This document shows, one piece after another, positions 14,489 through 28,581 of a stretch of DNA of 64,000 nucleotides. The stretch is from Eremophila alpestris peregrina (taxonomy: Eukaryota > Chordata > Aves > Passeriformes > Alaudidae). The DNA lies in the NCBI GenBank assembly GCA_009792885.1, contig WMCF01000006.1, positions 1,240,001-1,304,000 of the forward strand, written 5' to 3'. Positions within the stretch are counted from its first letter, which is position 1, and every line of letters begins with the position of its first letter. Under the pieces are notes generated by a model, which was given only the letters and a program-made list of their open reading frames with translations, was not told where the DNA came from and did not search any database. The translations under genes and the position numbers were made by a program.

Positions 14489-14501
14489 TTTTTTTTTTTT
14501 T
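14489..14501. repeat. T13 homopolymer
   Basis: Thirteen consecutive T; simple sequence. Confidence 0.9.
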
Positions 14502-14631
14502 AAGCTTGGGCTTAGCCTCTAACAGAACTGCTTCTTCATCAATACATAAAATACTTGGGAAAAGTGAAAGCTCTGATATACAAGTAGAACAATTAACCAA
14601 TCCTACATAACTAATGTCTTATCTAGACTGA

Positions 14632-14655
14632 TTATTAGATTTCTCACATCACTCA
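14632..14655 (+). repeat. 24-bp direct repeat, copy 2
   Basis: Identical over 24 bases to 13374-13397 and in the same orientation, with 1,234 bp between the copies. It is followed by a short region with repeated ATAGACAGCA / ATATAGAC words. Confidence 0.85.
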
Positions 14656-15599
14656 ATAGACAGCATATAGACAGCAACAGCAATTCAGGCATATAGACTT
14701 TATTAGAATTTTTTAATTTCTAAGTCTTATTTTATTTGAATTATAATGTTATTTGTAAACATTAAAAAAAATCCTACAACATTTTTTTGAGTGATGGTCA
14801 CACCTTCGGTGAAAATTTTATCTGCAAATGAACCCCCATGATTTAAGTCACCATGACAGCAAAAATCCCATCAAAATGATTTTTAACTATTTTTGGCACA
14901 ATTACTGAAGTGTCATTGATAAACTGTTGTTGGGTTTATTGTAATTGGCTTCAAAGACAAGTCATATTCATTTCTACCAGCACACTAAAAAGCCCTGGAA
15001 TCCTCCTGTTCAAGGAGGTCTTTATGGGTTTTTTTTGTTCTTTTTTAACAGAAAAGAATTAGCTGTACAGACTCTTCAAAGTTGAAGTTATAGATATAAT
15101 TTCAGGGCAATTTCAGGTGCCGCAGTCTCAGGATAAGATGAAAATGAGGAGAAAGAAGCAAAAAAGAGCATAATTGAAGTAATCTCAGTTCATCTTCTGG
15201 GTTAGAATTTATGTGAAATAGAAGCATAATTTCATCAGTTAATATATAAAATAGCAAACCTAAAAGCAATTAATTAATTGGTTTTCCAATATTCCACATA
15301 CAGCTTATAAAACTCACGCTTTTATTGTACTAATCTAATTCCATTGTTGCAACCAATAAACATTAGCTGTACTTGAAATATATAAAGTTGCAAACATAGA
15401 ATATTGCTTTGTTCAAATATTTAACCCCTATTTGGGTTTTATTCATCCCAGTCAAGAATTTATAGTCACAACAAGCATGACTACCAGAAACCATCACAAT
15501 TTCACATTAATAAAATACAGCATGTTTTGAAGAGAACCAGTTTGTTATCATCATTTCTATGCAAAAGTGAAATTAGGTAAGAGTGTGTTCAGTTCTTAC

Positions 15600-15701
15600 A
15601 TCTTGCAAATGAGATTCTTTCTTCTTGGCTGACAAATTTAAGTGCTTCTCTAAGATGGAATAATATTTCTCACTTTCCTTATCGAACTTCTTTTTCCCAT
15701 C
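15600..15701 (-). CDS. ARHGAP42: ARHGAP42 BAR-domain exon (102 nt)
   Basis: The exon encodes 34 residues, phase 0 to phase 0, beginning DGKKKFDKESEKYYSILEKH and ending AKKKESHLQD (about human residues 129-162, remembered numbering). It is rich in Lys and Glu, as expected for the long coiled-coil helices of a BAR dimer. The acceptor is TTTTTCAG after a T-rich tract; the donor is GTAAGAAC. The last codon is GAT (Asp), where I recall Glu in the human protein; this is a conservative change at the exon edge. A 16.9-kb intron lies upstream and a 4.4-kb intron downstream. Confidence 0.95.
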
Positions 15702-16050
15702 CTGAAAAACAAAACATTCCCAAGTAAAGTATTTGACTAAATATCACAGCTAACGTAAATTTAAAAAAAAAAAAAACAGGTGCCAAAATATGCCTCATTA
15801 TAAAACCACTTTTGTTGGTTCTAGTATTTTTAGGGTTTAATTCTGAATTGGACCTAAAGATAGTAGGAGAGCTATTTCAATTATTAAAAGCAATAGTAAG
15901 CAGGATTTTTCCCATAAATAACAAATCCATACAACAGACTCACATGGTTTCCCATAGTAAATATATATGAGATTTTATGTAAGTGCTATCTTTTTAAGCA
16001 CTTATTATAAAATAGTCTTCCCTAAGTTTTCTAACTGCCACACTCTTTTT

Positions 16051-16165
16051 ACAAAAAAAATAAATAAATAAATCCCAAAAATCCAAACCCACACAAAACT
16101 AGCAACAAAAAACCCCAGCCCCCAACAAACAAAAAAACCCCTAATAAACCAAAACAAAACCCACT
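16051..16165. repeat. A/C-rich low-complexity tract with (TAAA)n core
   Basis: It starts with A8 and a short (TAAA) run, then alternates A runs with CCCC-type clusters up to about 16165. The ARHGAP42 sense strand is T/G-rich here. Confidence 0.85.
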
Positions 16166-17763
16166 GTGGAGGACATAGATGAGTATAAAAAACGTGATAA
16201 AGATACAGGCCTATTCTTTGCATTTAAGACTAATGTGCTTATTTTCCACCCACACTCCTAAAATATGAGGATGATGGAAAAGCATATGTGTGGTTGCAAA
16301 AGGAAATTGGTCCAAAAATCTGTTTCCAATAATATTTCGATGTGTCTGAATATTTAAGCTTGTCTCATTTAAAAGTTATCCTGCCTTTTTCCTTTCCCAC
16401 TCCTCTTTGTTTTTCCCATCATGTGCAGCCAATCCTCACATTTCTACAGTAAAACTATTTTGATACATAATACAAAAGAAAGTTACTACTTTGAGTAAAT
16501 TAAAAAACATCTTATTTTCTGCAAACAAATTCAGAATTCCTACTTCTAAACTTTTAAAACCTGCTGTTCTGAAATTTAAATCTGAAATTTAAGAAAAATA
16601 TAGGTTTCTCAAGAGCTTTTCCATCTTTCAAGGAGTGCCAAATTTCAAGAAATTGGAGAACTGATTGAAGTTGATATCCCATAAGAGTATTATTAATGAA
16701 AAATCTGTAACTTTAATTATAAAATTATATATCCTTTAAATAAAAGCAATTTTCTGCCAGTGATTTTTATAATCATAGTAAAGTCCTAATGATTAACAAA
16801 TTGAATATATTGAGAAAACGAAAAAAGCTTCAAGACAAACAGTCCTACTTACACATGTGCAAAAGCTATTAATGATAGAAAAACTAATTACTGGACATCA
16901 TGCAGTAACATCAGGTCATTTTAAGAACTGGAGTGATTCTCTTCCTGACCTCTTTCTCCCTAGAAATTTTTATAAACTAAAACAAATAACTAGCTCACAC
17001 TATAGCACCACCCTGTCCTCTTTAGTCATATCATGGGAAAGGCAGGTCAGTCAGAGAAATAGGAGGAAGATTTTAATGACATTAATTAAAACTTATCAAC
17101 CAGCTGTAACAACAAACCACTTACTGATTAGCTCCAGTGACTAAAGCTTACAACAGTAATTATACTAGATTGTAAAACACATTATATACTTTCTACCCTG
17201 CAAAAAGTTCAAATATATTTAGTATGAAAAATATGCACAATTTAATATTCCCACTACTTTACAACAGAGATATCTTCAAAAGACCCCAGAAGGAAAAGAA
17301 GGCACTTGACCCAACAAAATGTTAAATACTAATACAAAATAACTACTAATGCTTTCTATATTTAATAACAGACAAGCAGATACCAGGACAAAAAGGTAAA
17401 AAAAGGAAAAATAAAAGATTTTACTTTGTTTAGCAAGTGAAAAGAATCTATAAGAATTATCTTCCAAAATCTTTCCCAAACACATTCTTAAAAGAGAGAA
17501 GGCAGGCCAGAGTTGTGGCAAATAACTTGTAAGTCAATCAACTTCTGTAAGACTGAAATCATAGGTCAGTTCCACAGCCACAGTTTTATTGGAGAATACT
17601 CAAGTGCCAGGTCTTCATGATGAAGAAGAGCCACCCGTGTATCTCAACAGCACCTTTGGTCACAAACAGAAATTCAGTTCAGCTGATCACTGAACAAAAG
17701 GTGCAGTTAGCTACATATCGTCTTATCTTCTGAGACAATGATGTTATGTGCTGACTAGAAATA

Positions 17764-17826
17764 TGAATCAGATTATTTTAAAATCTGATTATTTTAAAAA
17801 TAATTATTTTAAAATTATTTTAAAAG
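17764..17826. repeat. AT-rich tandem repeat of a TTATTTTAAA motif
   Basis: Two near-identical 16-base units built on TCTGATTATTTTAAAA are followed by two shorter derivatives ending in TTATTTTAAAA. The TTTTAAA core is nearly self-complementary, so the units can also pair with each other. Confidence 0.85.
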
Positions 17827-20800
17827 TGATAAAGGTGTCAAAGTCATCAGCTTCAGGAAATGCTCAAGTTAAGGGCAAACTTGATGTGATGTTTTCATTG
17901 CACGTCAAGAGAATTACTTTTTAGTTGTTTTTTCCCCCATGTAATTGTAAAGTAGGAAAGGAGTCTGCCTGATTGCAGTATTTAAGTCTTTGGTGACAAG
18001 CTACTGGAGTTCAGTGGTGGATACCCTGTCCACTAGACCACCTACCTCAGAAGGTAACTGGACAAAGCCTTTGACAATTAGGTCTGGGTGCTGATAGCAC
18101 ATACTGCACATTTGGACTTTATATTGTGCTTCCCTCTTTTATCTCAGATGTCAGACCAAAGGAATCAGCCAAGGAGCCATGGGCAAAGCTCCTGCAGGAT
18201 TACCTATTTCAGACTGGGATCACCCAGCCCAGCCAGTTCTTCCATCCTTCCTTCCTTCCAAAATAGATTTGTGATGTGAACAGTAGGTATTTATCTTGCC
18301 TCATGAACTATTTGCCTCAGAACCAAGGTGATTGATAGGTAATGAATAACCCAAAGTCTGGTTAGTCACTTGAGCTCATGTTGACACTAACATAACTTTT
18401 ACTAACAAGAGCTGGGAAAGAGTCTGAAGTCTCAGCTGCCCAGTGAGAGTCAAAGAAAAAAAGTGACAACCGGACTTCGCCATCTGAAATACCTACACAC
18501 AGCACATCAAATACATGTCAAGAGGGGACCATTGATACACCTAATGTGGCTCCCATTGCACTGAATCCAATCAGTTTTATTTTCTGCTATGATCTGTAAC
18601 TAAACCTGTGAATTACGTATCACATCCTCTCTTTATACCTAAAAAGGAAAACAAAAGAATTAAATGATCACATCTAAACAGATAAGCCCCCCCTGCCTGA
18701 CAAGAACAAGAAAAAAAAACCAAGTTCAAATAAACTAATTGTGGTTTTAAGGCATATTGTATCTGATGCGAAGCTTCATAAAGCTCTCCATGGCACCATC
18801 CATAAGGAAACATGGAATTTGAAGGCTCTCGTGGTCTTCTGCCAGCCTCTCCCAGACTGCACCTCTACACTGCCACAGATCTGCTCAACCACTCCCACCA
18901 TAGCTTTTTATACCAGTTATATTAAAGAGAAAACTACAAAGTGGAGCTTGCCTGTCACCAGGACAACTTCTGGCCCAAGTGCAGTGTTTTCAGAGACAAC
19001 ACATCTGATCAACTTCTTCATCCTTTTCCAGATTTTTAACTTAACAAGCCCTTCTTCTTTCAAAGGTAGAAGCTGACAAAGTAAAAAGACTAACAGAAGT
19101 AAACTGGGAATAAAGATCCCTTGGCAATTTGGACTGCATTAGTGTCTTTACCCTGTGATACTGCTGAGAACAAGTTTGCAGCAGGACAGTGTTTCTGGCA
19201 TTGCTCTGACGACTCAGACATGTTTCTGGGAAAAGTATAAAAAATACTGGCCCCAACAGGTGAGCAAGTTTCCTTTGCTTGGAAGATCCTCCACTCTGCC
19301 AGTAAAACCCACGTATTTGGATGTACTGAGGCCTCTGAAATCTGTTTACTTAATAAAAATTAACAAAAAAAAAGAGATACACTCAGAAGCAGGTGATTCA
19401 TGTTCTGGATGAGAAGAAACACTTCAGTTTATGCCAAAATAGCTCTAGTCTCACACACTCAGTCAGTGACTCACAGCACACAGGCTCATCCTAAGTGGAG
19501 TCAGGTTCAGCTTATTCCAGCTTTAGCCTGTTCTTCTGCAGCCCTCAAAACACTCACACACAGCCATTGCCCAAATGAATTATCTGAATCCTGGTGCCAG
19601 TAACCTGTGCCCATAAGACTGAGAAATCTACTTTTCCACTTACCAGGAGGTTTCCAAAGAAAGTTTTTTTGCAAAACTATCTCCTCAAAATTTAGGAGAC
19701 AGATGATTGCTTTTGCCTAGATTCCACATTGGATCAAACCCCAAGGGGAAGAGATGTGGTTGGATAAGAAAGCTTGTGCTGCACTGTTACCAGAACAGAC
19801 TGCACCAGCCATGACACAAAACTTAAGGCATGTGGCCATAAGGAAGATGCTAATTCCTGACCTCTGTACGGTCTCTCATTTCCTTCAGACTTCAGCTTTC
19901 TTTCATACTTGCACATCTTTCCTGCAAGTAAACCTCATCCTTTCTCTTTGCCCTGGAAATATATTGACCATTTCTTTCAAAATATCAGCTAGAACATATG
20001 AAAAAAAAACTCCCATGCAAAATCCATGTGAGATAATTAGGATGGTGCAATAAAAAAAATCTAAGCACAGAAAAAGAGAAATTACATAATGTTAATCCTT
20101 GGTGTGTTTTACACTGATGTATAAGTCATCAACACCTTTTGTCTAGACTAAGTCCTGCAGACTCTAAACACAGTAAATGTCTCAGTATAGTTTTTTAACC
20201 ATTCTCAGGAGTGTCAAGCTTTAAATCAGTTAAAAAATATTTACAGTTTGAAATGCTTCAAATTTCTAGGAACCCCATTAGGAAAGCCCTTAACCACACA
20301 CTCAAGCTTAGAGCATTTAATGGAGCCTTACTAACTGCCAGTACCCTCTTGAGAGACTTAAGTCATGTAATACTGGATCCAGGTTTAATTCCTGGTTTTA
20401 TTCTCTCTGATTAGATTTCCTGCATGGTTTTATTTCAAAATTAATTAGACAACCTCCAAAAAGATTACCTTTTCAGAAATAAATTTTGCTTGAGCTACTT
20501 CTAATTATAGGCATGACAGTTAGAAGTTAACTCAAAAGGTGTTCTTGTGTTCCTCTTGTTTTACAAATATTTATGGACGTGAAAAGTCCACACACCAATT
20601 GCTGAGAATTTCATTAAAAAGTTGACTCAAGTGAGTCAGACAGCTTTTCTCCTGTTCAGAAAGATTTTGATAGCATGCTGTAACTAATCATATACATGCT
20701 ACAAATCATTGGCATGATTCCTACAAATTTTACCCACTAGCTGTATTTTTAGATATAGTTGTTATAGTTTGAAGTTGACTTTCCTTTTCCAGAGGAAGCA

Positions 20801-23800
20801 TCAAGAAATCTGGTATTTTTATAATGGTCTACCACTACTTTGTGTGCAGTATTTAATGTCAAGACTGTTACATGTATCTTCAGAATTATTATATAAATTA
20901 TTCCTCTTTATTTTTCAAAAAAAAAAGCCTTTGCCATCCTTCTAATTCACTTCCCTTTTTTATAGTTGCAATAACTTTTGGTGTTATATTTATCTACTAG
21001 CTACATCTTGTATCTGTCCATAAAGAAATTTTTTAACTCTTTATTTGTCACAAAATCAATATTTTACACTTTAACATGCTAAGCCTTAAAAAAACACCAC
21101 CACAACATTATCCTTGTTGAAACCATAAAAGAAACATGTTTTGCAAGAAATTATTTTAAAAGGATCAAGAAAGGAAATTAAACCAGAAATCATTGCTAAG
21201 AAACTATTTGGAAAAAAGATGTCAATACCTTGAAAAGAGGAGAATGCCCTAATTAGAAACCAAGAGAACATTGTGAAACATGGCCATGATGATTTCTTTC
21301 TTCCCCTCACCCAGAATACTAATACATACTTTTTTCACCAACTCAAACTGAGGTGTAGAAACTGTAGAAACTGGTACAGAAACACAACAGTAAGACTTGA
21401 AGACTATAGATCAAATCAGACATATTTTTCAGTGGAAGAACCTGAAGGCAACAGTGAACTCTGTGGAGATCAATAAAGCAACATCCCTTGTCTTTCTCTT
21501 TGACAACAACTGCAAAACCCCTGATTTTTGCAACAACAGACTGGGGATGGTTCATTGCTAGAATGTTAGACTTCAAATATATTTTTTTGAAGCCACCTTT
21601 TTCCTTACTTCCCAAACAAAAATTAAATTGTATTTCTACAAAGTTAGTGGGATTTTGTTTGGAGTTGAAAGTTTTGGCAACTGTTGTACTATCAGGACAA
21701 ACAAAAGTAGAACTGTAGTCTAGAAAATTAACTAAACTTAGTTTTGGAAAGACTGATTTGAGCTAAGATCCTATGGACTTCTTGGAAAATACAAAATCTT
21801 AGAGTCTCACAATTTCTCCTTTGAAGACAAAAAAAAGTAAATTCACCTTCCATTTTATGTTGCCTGAGGTTTTGATAAGCATGCTCATGGAAGTAGTTGG
21901 TGAGTTGCTGGGTTTTGGTTGGTTTTAATAATATTGAAATTATCATTGGCATCTGAGACCACAAGGATGCGTTTTGATGGATGTCTGGATGGGAAGAATT
22001 TTTTTTTTGGTAGAAATTTTGATTTTTTGTGTGAATGCTAAGGGTTCAGGTTGAAAGAAGTCATGAGATTTTTTTTTTTCAGAAGAAAAAGTAAAAAGAT
22101 AATATAAAAGTGTTTCCCTCCTCTTCTTCCTCCAAAATAGAATTTAATGTATTGTTAGGCTATAGGGCTTCCCCAAATCCGTAAGAAAGTCAGAAAGGTC
22201 ACAGGACATGGTTTATGTATTGTTAGCAAATAATATAAAGTGAAGCAAATTTGTACCATAGTTCATAAAGAAATCCATGTTGATCGACATAAAATAGGGG
22301 TGATATAGTCATAAATTATGTCTTATGTTCCTCATAACTGCTAGTGAAAACACTTCCAAATTGAAGCAGAATGCATCATGTAGAAAATTATATGTCCAAA
22401 TGACTATAAATCTTAAAACCAATTCTTTACTAAAAAAGAACAACCATATGCAAACCATGATGATCCAGAAAACAATATAGTGTAAGACACAAATAATTAT
22501 AATAAAAAAAACATATTGCAACTAAGATGTAAAACAAGGCAATAAACTGGGAATACAAGACTGTTTAGCAGCATTAAAGCTATGAAGACAGATATTAGAA
22601 ACTGGCAGTTTAAAAAATAACCTCAATTAAAATCAGGTAAGGAATACATAAAACTGAAATATACTTCAAACAACCCAAAGCTAATTTAAGTTTAACTATA
22701 GTTCACATCTGTGTAAAATACTGAATAACCTTGCAAGACATAATTTACTTTCAGGTTCATAAACTTCTGAAGAAAATGTTCTTTTCCCTCTGTAATGCCT
22801 TTAGAGATCCAAGTATCAGGTACTTTCAAAAGTGTATTGTGGAAGAGGAGAATCTTACAGCCATTTCCTAATAATTTCCTATTTAATTCCATGAGATGTT
22901 TTCAAATTAAAAAGGAGATACTATTAAATGAGAAAATGTGTTTGTAGGATGCATTTTGTTTTTCTCAAAAAATTCCCTCTTGAAATGGAAACAAAAACAT
23001 TAGAAGTTCCCAGCATTGCTGTGACAAGACATGCAAACCTGCCAGTGCTGTCAGGTCACAAAGCAGGATATATCAGACTCCCTGTTACTCAGCTGCAGAG
23101 CAGTCTCGAGTTTATCTGGCATTAGCTGATTCCAGGAGTAGCTGCTCTGTGTCTGGGAATCTGCTAAATCCCTGCCCAAACAGCAGGACTGGTAAGTCTA
23201 CACACGTACTCCAGTTTTATTGCTTTTCTGTCTATTAAGTATGAAGTATTTTTGCTGGAATAGCTTACTTAGGATATTATCACATTTCTGCTTAAATCAT
23301 ATGGAGAAGCCCCCTAGAACAGCAGACACTGACTTACTTTTCTCTGCATCAGGTTGAGGATAGCTTTCTGAAGTTTAAAATATTTTATCATAACAGGAAG
23401 AGTTTTGTTCCTGTACAAAAGCTTGTGACTTTAAATTATTTTGAAAAGAAAATTAGCCACATTCTTTAGGAACTGATGAAGAGGCCATTTCATCCGCACA
23501 GTTAGCAACATCTTTGCTTTGTGCACTTACAGGAAAGATAAAGAAAAAAGCTGCAAAGAACATAATGTCATTCAAATAAAGCAATTCCAACAGACCAGCT
23601 TAAAACTTCACGCACTCACTGCTTTATTTTAAAAGCTGCAGATAAAAATATCTCCTTCTTAACTAGTCATTTCTTTTTTTAAACACTCTTTGGGAATCTC
23701 CCATCCATGCCAACCAATCAGCCAACATCAGTGCTCTCAGCGTGCCAGCAGCACATTCAGCACTGCTCAGGGTCCCAGGGCACCTCTGACGTCATTGCAA

Positions 23801-23903
23801 CAGGGATGCAATGCTGACCTGAGGAAGAACTTGAGGCGTGTTGTGAGAAATTTTTTGGATTAGTGCACACAACTGGAAACTGTGCTGTTTACAGATATTT
23901 TGG

Positions 23904-23922
23904 AAAAAAAAAAAAAAAAAAA
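23904..23922. repeat. A19 homopolymer
   Basis: Nineteen consecutive A, with no recognisable retrocopy immediately upstream. Confidence 0.9.
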
Positions 23923-26900
23923 GGAAACAGTCTGAGGTCGATGTCAGAAGTGATTTTGCTTTGTTTTGTTTTGAAAGCATCTATTTTCAGAGTCCCTTTC
24001 ACAACACTGATAAAAGAACACAAACTATCACTTTGGGGTGAAAAGTTATGTGTCCCCAGTGGCGTTGTTAAGCTCACCCAGTGGTCTGAGATTACTTCTT
24101 GGGGTGGGTGTTTAATCTTCTCATCGAGACAAGAATCTGAGACCACCCTTTCTTGGCAAACTCCACAGGAACAAATGGTTCTGTGGTAGCTACTATAATC
24201 TGACAGGTCCTGAAATAACAAAACTGCTGTATTTGGTGGAAAGATGGATCTCTTGATGCTCCCATATCTACCAAGACACAATAAACTTTCAATCAATGAT
24301 GTCCATTTTGGTTACGCTACAGAAGGGATACTTCCCAGATACTATCACCCACTTAACTGTGGAATAGAGCTGTTTCAGAGTTTGCTTTACCAAAAGCAAA
24401 GCTGCAATATTGACAGGAGATTCAAATTTGTATATTCCCAGGCCCCTGCAGAATCTGCTCCATAAATAGAACAAGATACTGGATGAAGAGAAACCTATGG
24501 TGATACAGATGATCAAATGATTTTCTGTTTAGAACAGAAAAAGGCAACTCCACCATATGTATGGAATAAAGACACATAGACCCCACATCATCTGAGAAAT
24601 GCCCAAACAATGCTCAAACTGTATCTATAACCATGACTATTTTTATACTGTTAATTTAACTATACCACGAAACAAAGGGAAGCAATGCAGAAAGAGATCT
24701 TCATTTTCCCCCAAACTGCTAAAGAAAATCCCAACATGTAACAGAATAAGATGAACAGATTAATTCATACCCATGTATAAAGCCTCATGACTTAAGCATT
24801 GAGTGTTCAGTAGAGCTGTGGCACTATACAACACCCACAAGGATAATTCTGAAGTAATCCCTGTAGGGTAAGAGAATGGAGCTGCCTTTGTCAAAACTTG
24901 ATTTTTCAGGTGTGGAACATCATCCTGCCGTGCTGTGGCCAAGAGAAAGACTAGAAAGAACCTAAAAGGTGGGTAGAGGTACTGCACTCTATTGGCTAAA
25001 TCCTCCATCCCCTAAAGCACTCACTAAGAAGTTTAGCTCCCCTGTGAGCTGGAAATTAGGTTTGAAGGTCAATGCCTTTGTTCATACTTTTGATCACAGC
25101 TCAGTCCAGTAGGATTCTAGCAGCTGTGCAGGGCCAGGATGCAACTTTCCTGAGTCCTTCCCTTGACACACACTACAACAGGCTGCAGCAGATTATCAAG
25201 AAAAAGGCCTTAATTTCATTAGATGTCCAAGTTTTCTTGCATTTTTATGTTATTTTGTTCTTTTCCAGGAAAAAGGCCGATACTGCCTAAGTTTTTAACT
25301 TTTTTGTTTTCCTAGCTGTAGATTTTTAAAAAATGGTTCTTATTGTCAAGAAAGGTACACTGCATGCTCACTTAAACAATTCCACAAATTAACACATTTA
25401 TTCTAAGCATTAATTCTTAAATGTTATGGCAGAATAGTACATTATTTTCCAATTTACTACTAGGGGACTAATTTATTCATCCTTAATTTATATGTTTTCT
25501 TCACGGTGCAAATTAGAATCTTATTAAACTGCAGAAAAAAACACAGCTTCAGAAACTGGTTTTAGTCAGTGAGCCAGTAAATCACACTCACTTATATCAG
25601 GGAGACTGCATTTAACAGAATTTATTAAAACTGATTATGCACATAACATTAACTGTTTTCCTCACAAACATCTGTAGTTAACAGACTGAACCATCAGCTT
25701 TTAATCACTGTGTCCACAATCTTTTAGTTAGAAGATTTGAGTTTTCACTCTCATTTTTTAAAAGAATACACTAAAAGTGAAACAAGCTCTTGGGATTGTT
25801 GAAAATACATTTGATCTATTTTAAAAATAAATTTATACTATACATTTTCATTAAATGCAAATTCTGATTTCTGAGTTCTTGCATTGGTTAATACTAGTTT
25901 AAGTAAAATATCAGATTAGACAGTAGATATGAGATTATTTCTCAAATAGAAGTGTTCTAGGACCAAAACCTTGGAATGAAATGCACTTATAAGTGCAATT
26001 GACAACTTTCACAGTTCAGAAACTTTAACCAAAACTTGAGGATTTGTGTAAGTAAAAGAAAACTTAAAGAGAATTTGTACTTCTTTATGTACCAGAGACA
26101 GATGCCTATTAACCTATAATACCTAAAGAGATTGCCATGAGTTATTTATCAGTACAGCAGATTTTTTGGTATGCAGTTGTCTCATGACCATTGAGTAACC
26201 CCAGCTCCTCATGCTCAGCTATTTCATCTTACACTTTATTCCCAGTCCTCCAAGTCTTCCTTCTTTATCACAGCAACCTAAGGCAATACCACCAGATTTT
26301 TTTTTTACCTGGTCATTACCAAAAATAAAACAACAGACTGATCTCAAATTGCCCCATGGGATCTTTTAAGTGGTGACTTCTCTCTAACTAGCCAGTTTCT
26401 CCTATAAACAAAACTCACTGCCCTTTTCCCATGAGCTAGTCCCTCTGACAGACTGGATTGCTTATACTGAGCCCCATCTAAACTGTATTACAATGACTCA
26501 CATAGAGTGTTATAAAAGCCTGGATGAAATAGAAATAGGTTTGATCCCCTGCATTTCCTTGCCTACAGAATAAGCTATCAAAAATATCAGGCAACTGGCA
26601 CTAACCATTTTTGAGAAACTATTGCATTTTAACTCAAAACATTTGGCTCAATATCAATTATTCTCCTTTCCTGCCCTCTCTTTGTGCTTCCTTCTCCTGG
26701 TCCCCTCCCTCCATGGTTCAGACTGACATTAAAACACACCAAATCTAGTGGATGCAAATACCAAACCCTGGGTGATGCCACTTGCAATGAAACACCTCCT
26801 GCCGTACCTACTACAGCAAGGTCACTCATTTTTGTCAGTTAAAGGACAACAAGTGCTATGATTTGATCAGATACTGGTTCACCAAATGGGCATTCTGGTA

Positions 26901-28581
26901 TTTCTAACCATCTTAGATACCTGTCTAAAACTCTGCTTTGACAGCTTTCTGACAGAGCTTAAGACAGAGTTTTGTTTGTCTCATGCTCCTTAATTTCCAG
27001 ACAGTCCAAATTAAACACAGAGGGAACGTGCTACCTTCTGCATGCCTACATGTGAAGATAGATGTGAGCAAAAATGTGGGAAAATTAATCCCAGCAGTGA
27101 ATATGGATTTGTTTCCCAAGTAGAAAGGAATTCACAGCTTTGAATAAATGAATGAAATTAAATAATGATAAAAACTAATCCTCCTGGCCAAAATAAATCA
27201 TTTTATGAAACAAGCAGATGGAATTGTAAGGAGGAAACAAAACTCTCCTTTTGAGTCTTAAAACCAAAATTGCTTCTGTTGTCTTTGATCTGATTTAAGT
27301 AGTATTAAAGGTCAATGAACATTGGAACAAATATTGCTGAATACTGTACTCAATGGATAAAAAGAAAGGGGAAGGTTTGGCTTTATTGTCCATAACACAT
27401 CACACACTGAGCTCACCAGAGTTACCAGCTGGGGCCTCGCAAACCACATTGACCAAATAAGGCAAAAGGCTTCGTGCCTGGAATCCTTTCCCTGTTACCT
27501 CACCCGCCTTCTGCTCGCCTTGCTACAATAATTGGAGAGGTCATTTTTTTAAACTCAGATGGAGTAAATCAACAGGCTGTCCAATGCAAAGCTGGGTTTG
27601 TGTAGTCTCTGGAGAGAACTCAGCTTTATTTAAACTGAGTGTGTACAGAAAAGGAATAACTGAAATATGTGCAATAAAAACAGAAGAGCAAGTAGTATAA
27701 ATCAAGAAGAGCAAGTGATGTAGATTTGTATATTCCTGGTTAGATTACAAACACTAATGTTTTTTGAGGAATGTTTCTCAAATTTGCTGGGTACCTTCAA
27801 GTTTTTGAAGTACATGTGAAGAATTGGTCTTTAATGTTATTTTTGTGATGTTCCAAAAGCACTTGAACTTTGCACTCTGAGTTTATACTGTCCTTGTATT
27901 TAAAGTATAGCTTTGTAACATCAACAGGATATATTTTATCCTCCATCTTCTTTTTGATTTCTGTGACCATATTTTTGCCTAAACTCATTATAGTTTAAAA
28001 AAAAAATTCTTATTCTCTATATTAAAAACATCTATAGGATATTCATCATGGTAGCAAAAATCTTGTGAACTTATTTATTATTAAAATAAAATGGTGATTC
28101 TCATAATTTATAACATTTTCCCCCTTTTTCCCTTGGGAGGTTGGGATTTGCTTGTATTTTTCTGCAACTAAATTTTATCTGGTGTTTTATAAAAGCCAGA
28201 TCATTTTTAAGTGCTCTCTCACCTAATCTTCCCCCCAGCAAAATCTGACAGTAGTACCTTATATAATTTCCTGGTTTGTATATTGGTAACACAACTATCT
28301 AATAATATTTTTCTTCCACAAAATTCGGAAACACAGCTTAACATGGTACTAAAATTTATAATGTCAAAATCTGATTAGAAGACAGAGTCCAACACCCAAC
28401 AGCTGCTTGAATCTCTAGTAACTGCTAACACTGCCAATGCTAAAGACATACCAATCTCATGCTTCTATACCCAATCTCTTTAAATGTTTGTCCATAAGGT
28501 ATCGTGATGCAAATTAATTGTAAAGTGACAGCTCTAGAAATGTGACATTAGTATCAGCTACCCTGTGGAGTTTGCACCATC

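Larger units (their letters stand above)
11215..15599 (-). other. Intron, 4.4 kb
   Basis: Unique AT-rich sequence. It contains both copies of a 24-bp direct repeat (13374-13397 and 14632-14655) and a T13 run (14489-14501). A slightly GC-richer segment at about 13800-14060 was not assignable to any family. Confidence 0.7.

Noticed and set aside
23889..24296. 135-codon minus-strand open frame reading into poly-Phe
   Set aside because: It runs into the A19 homopolymer and has no family resemblance; treated as chance.
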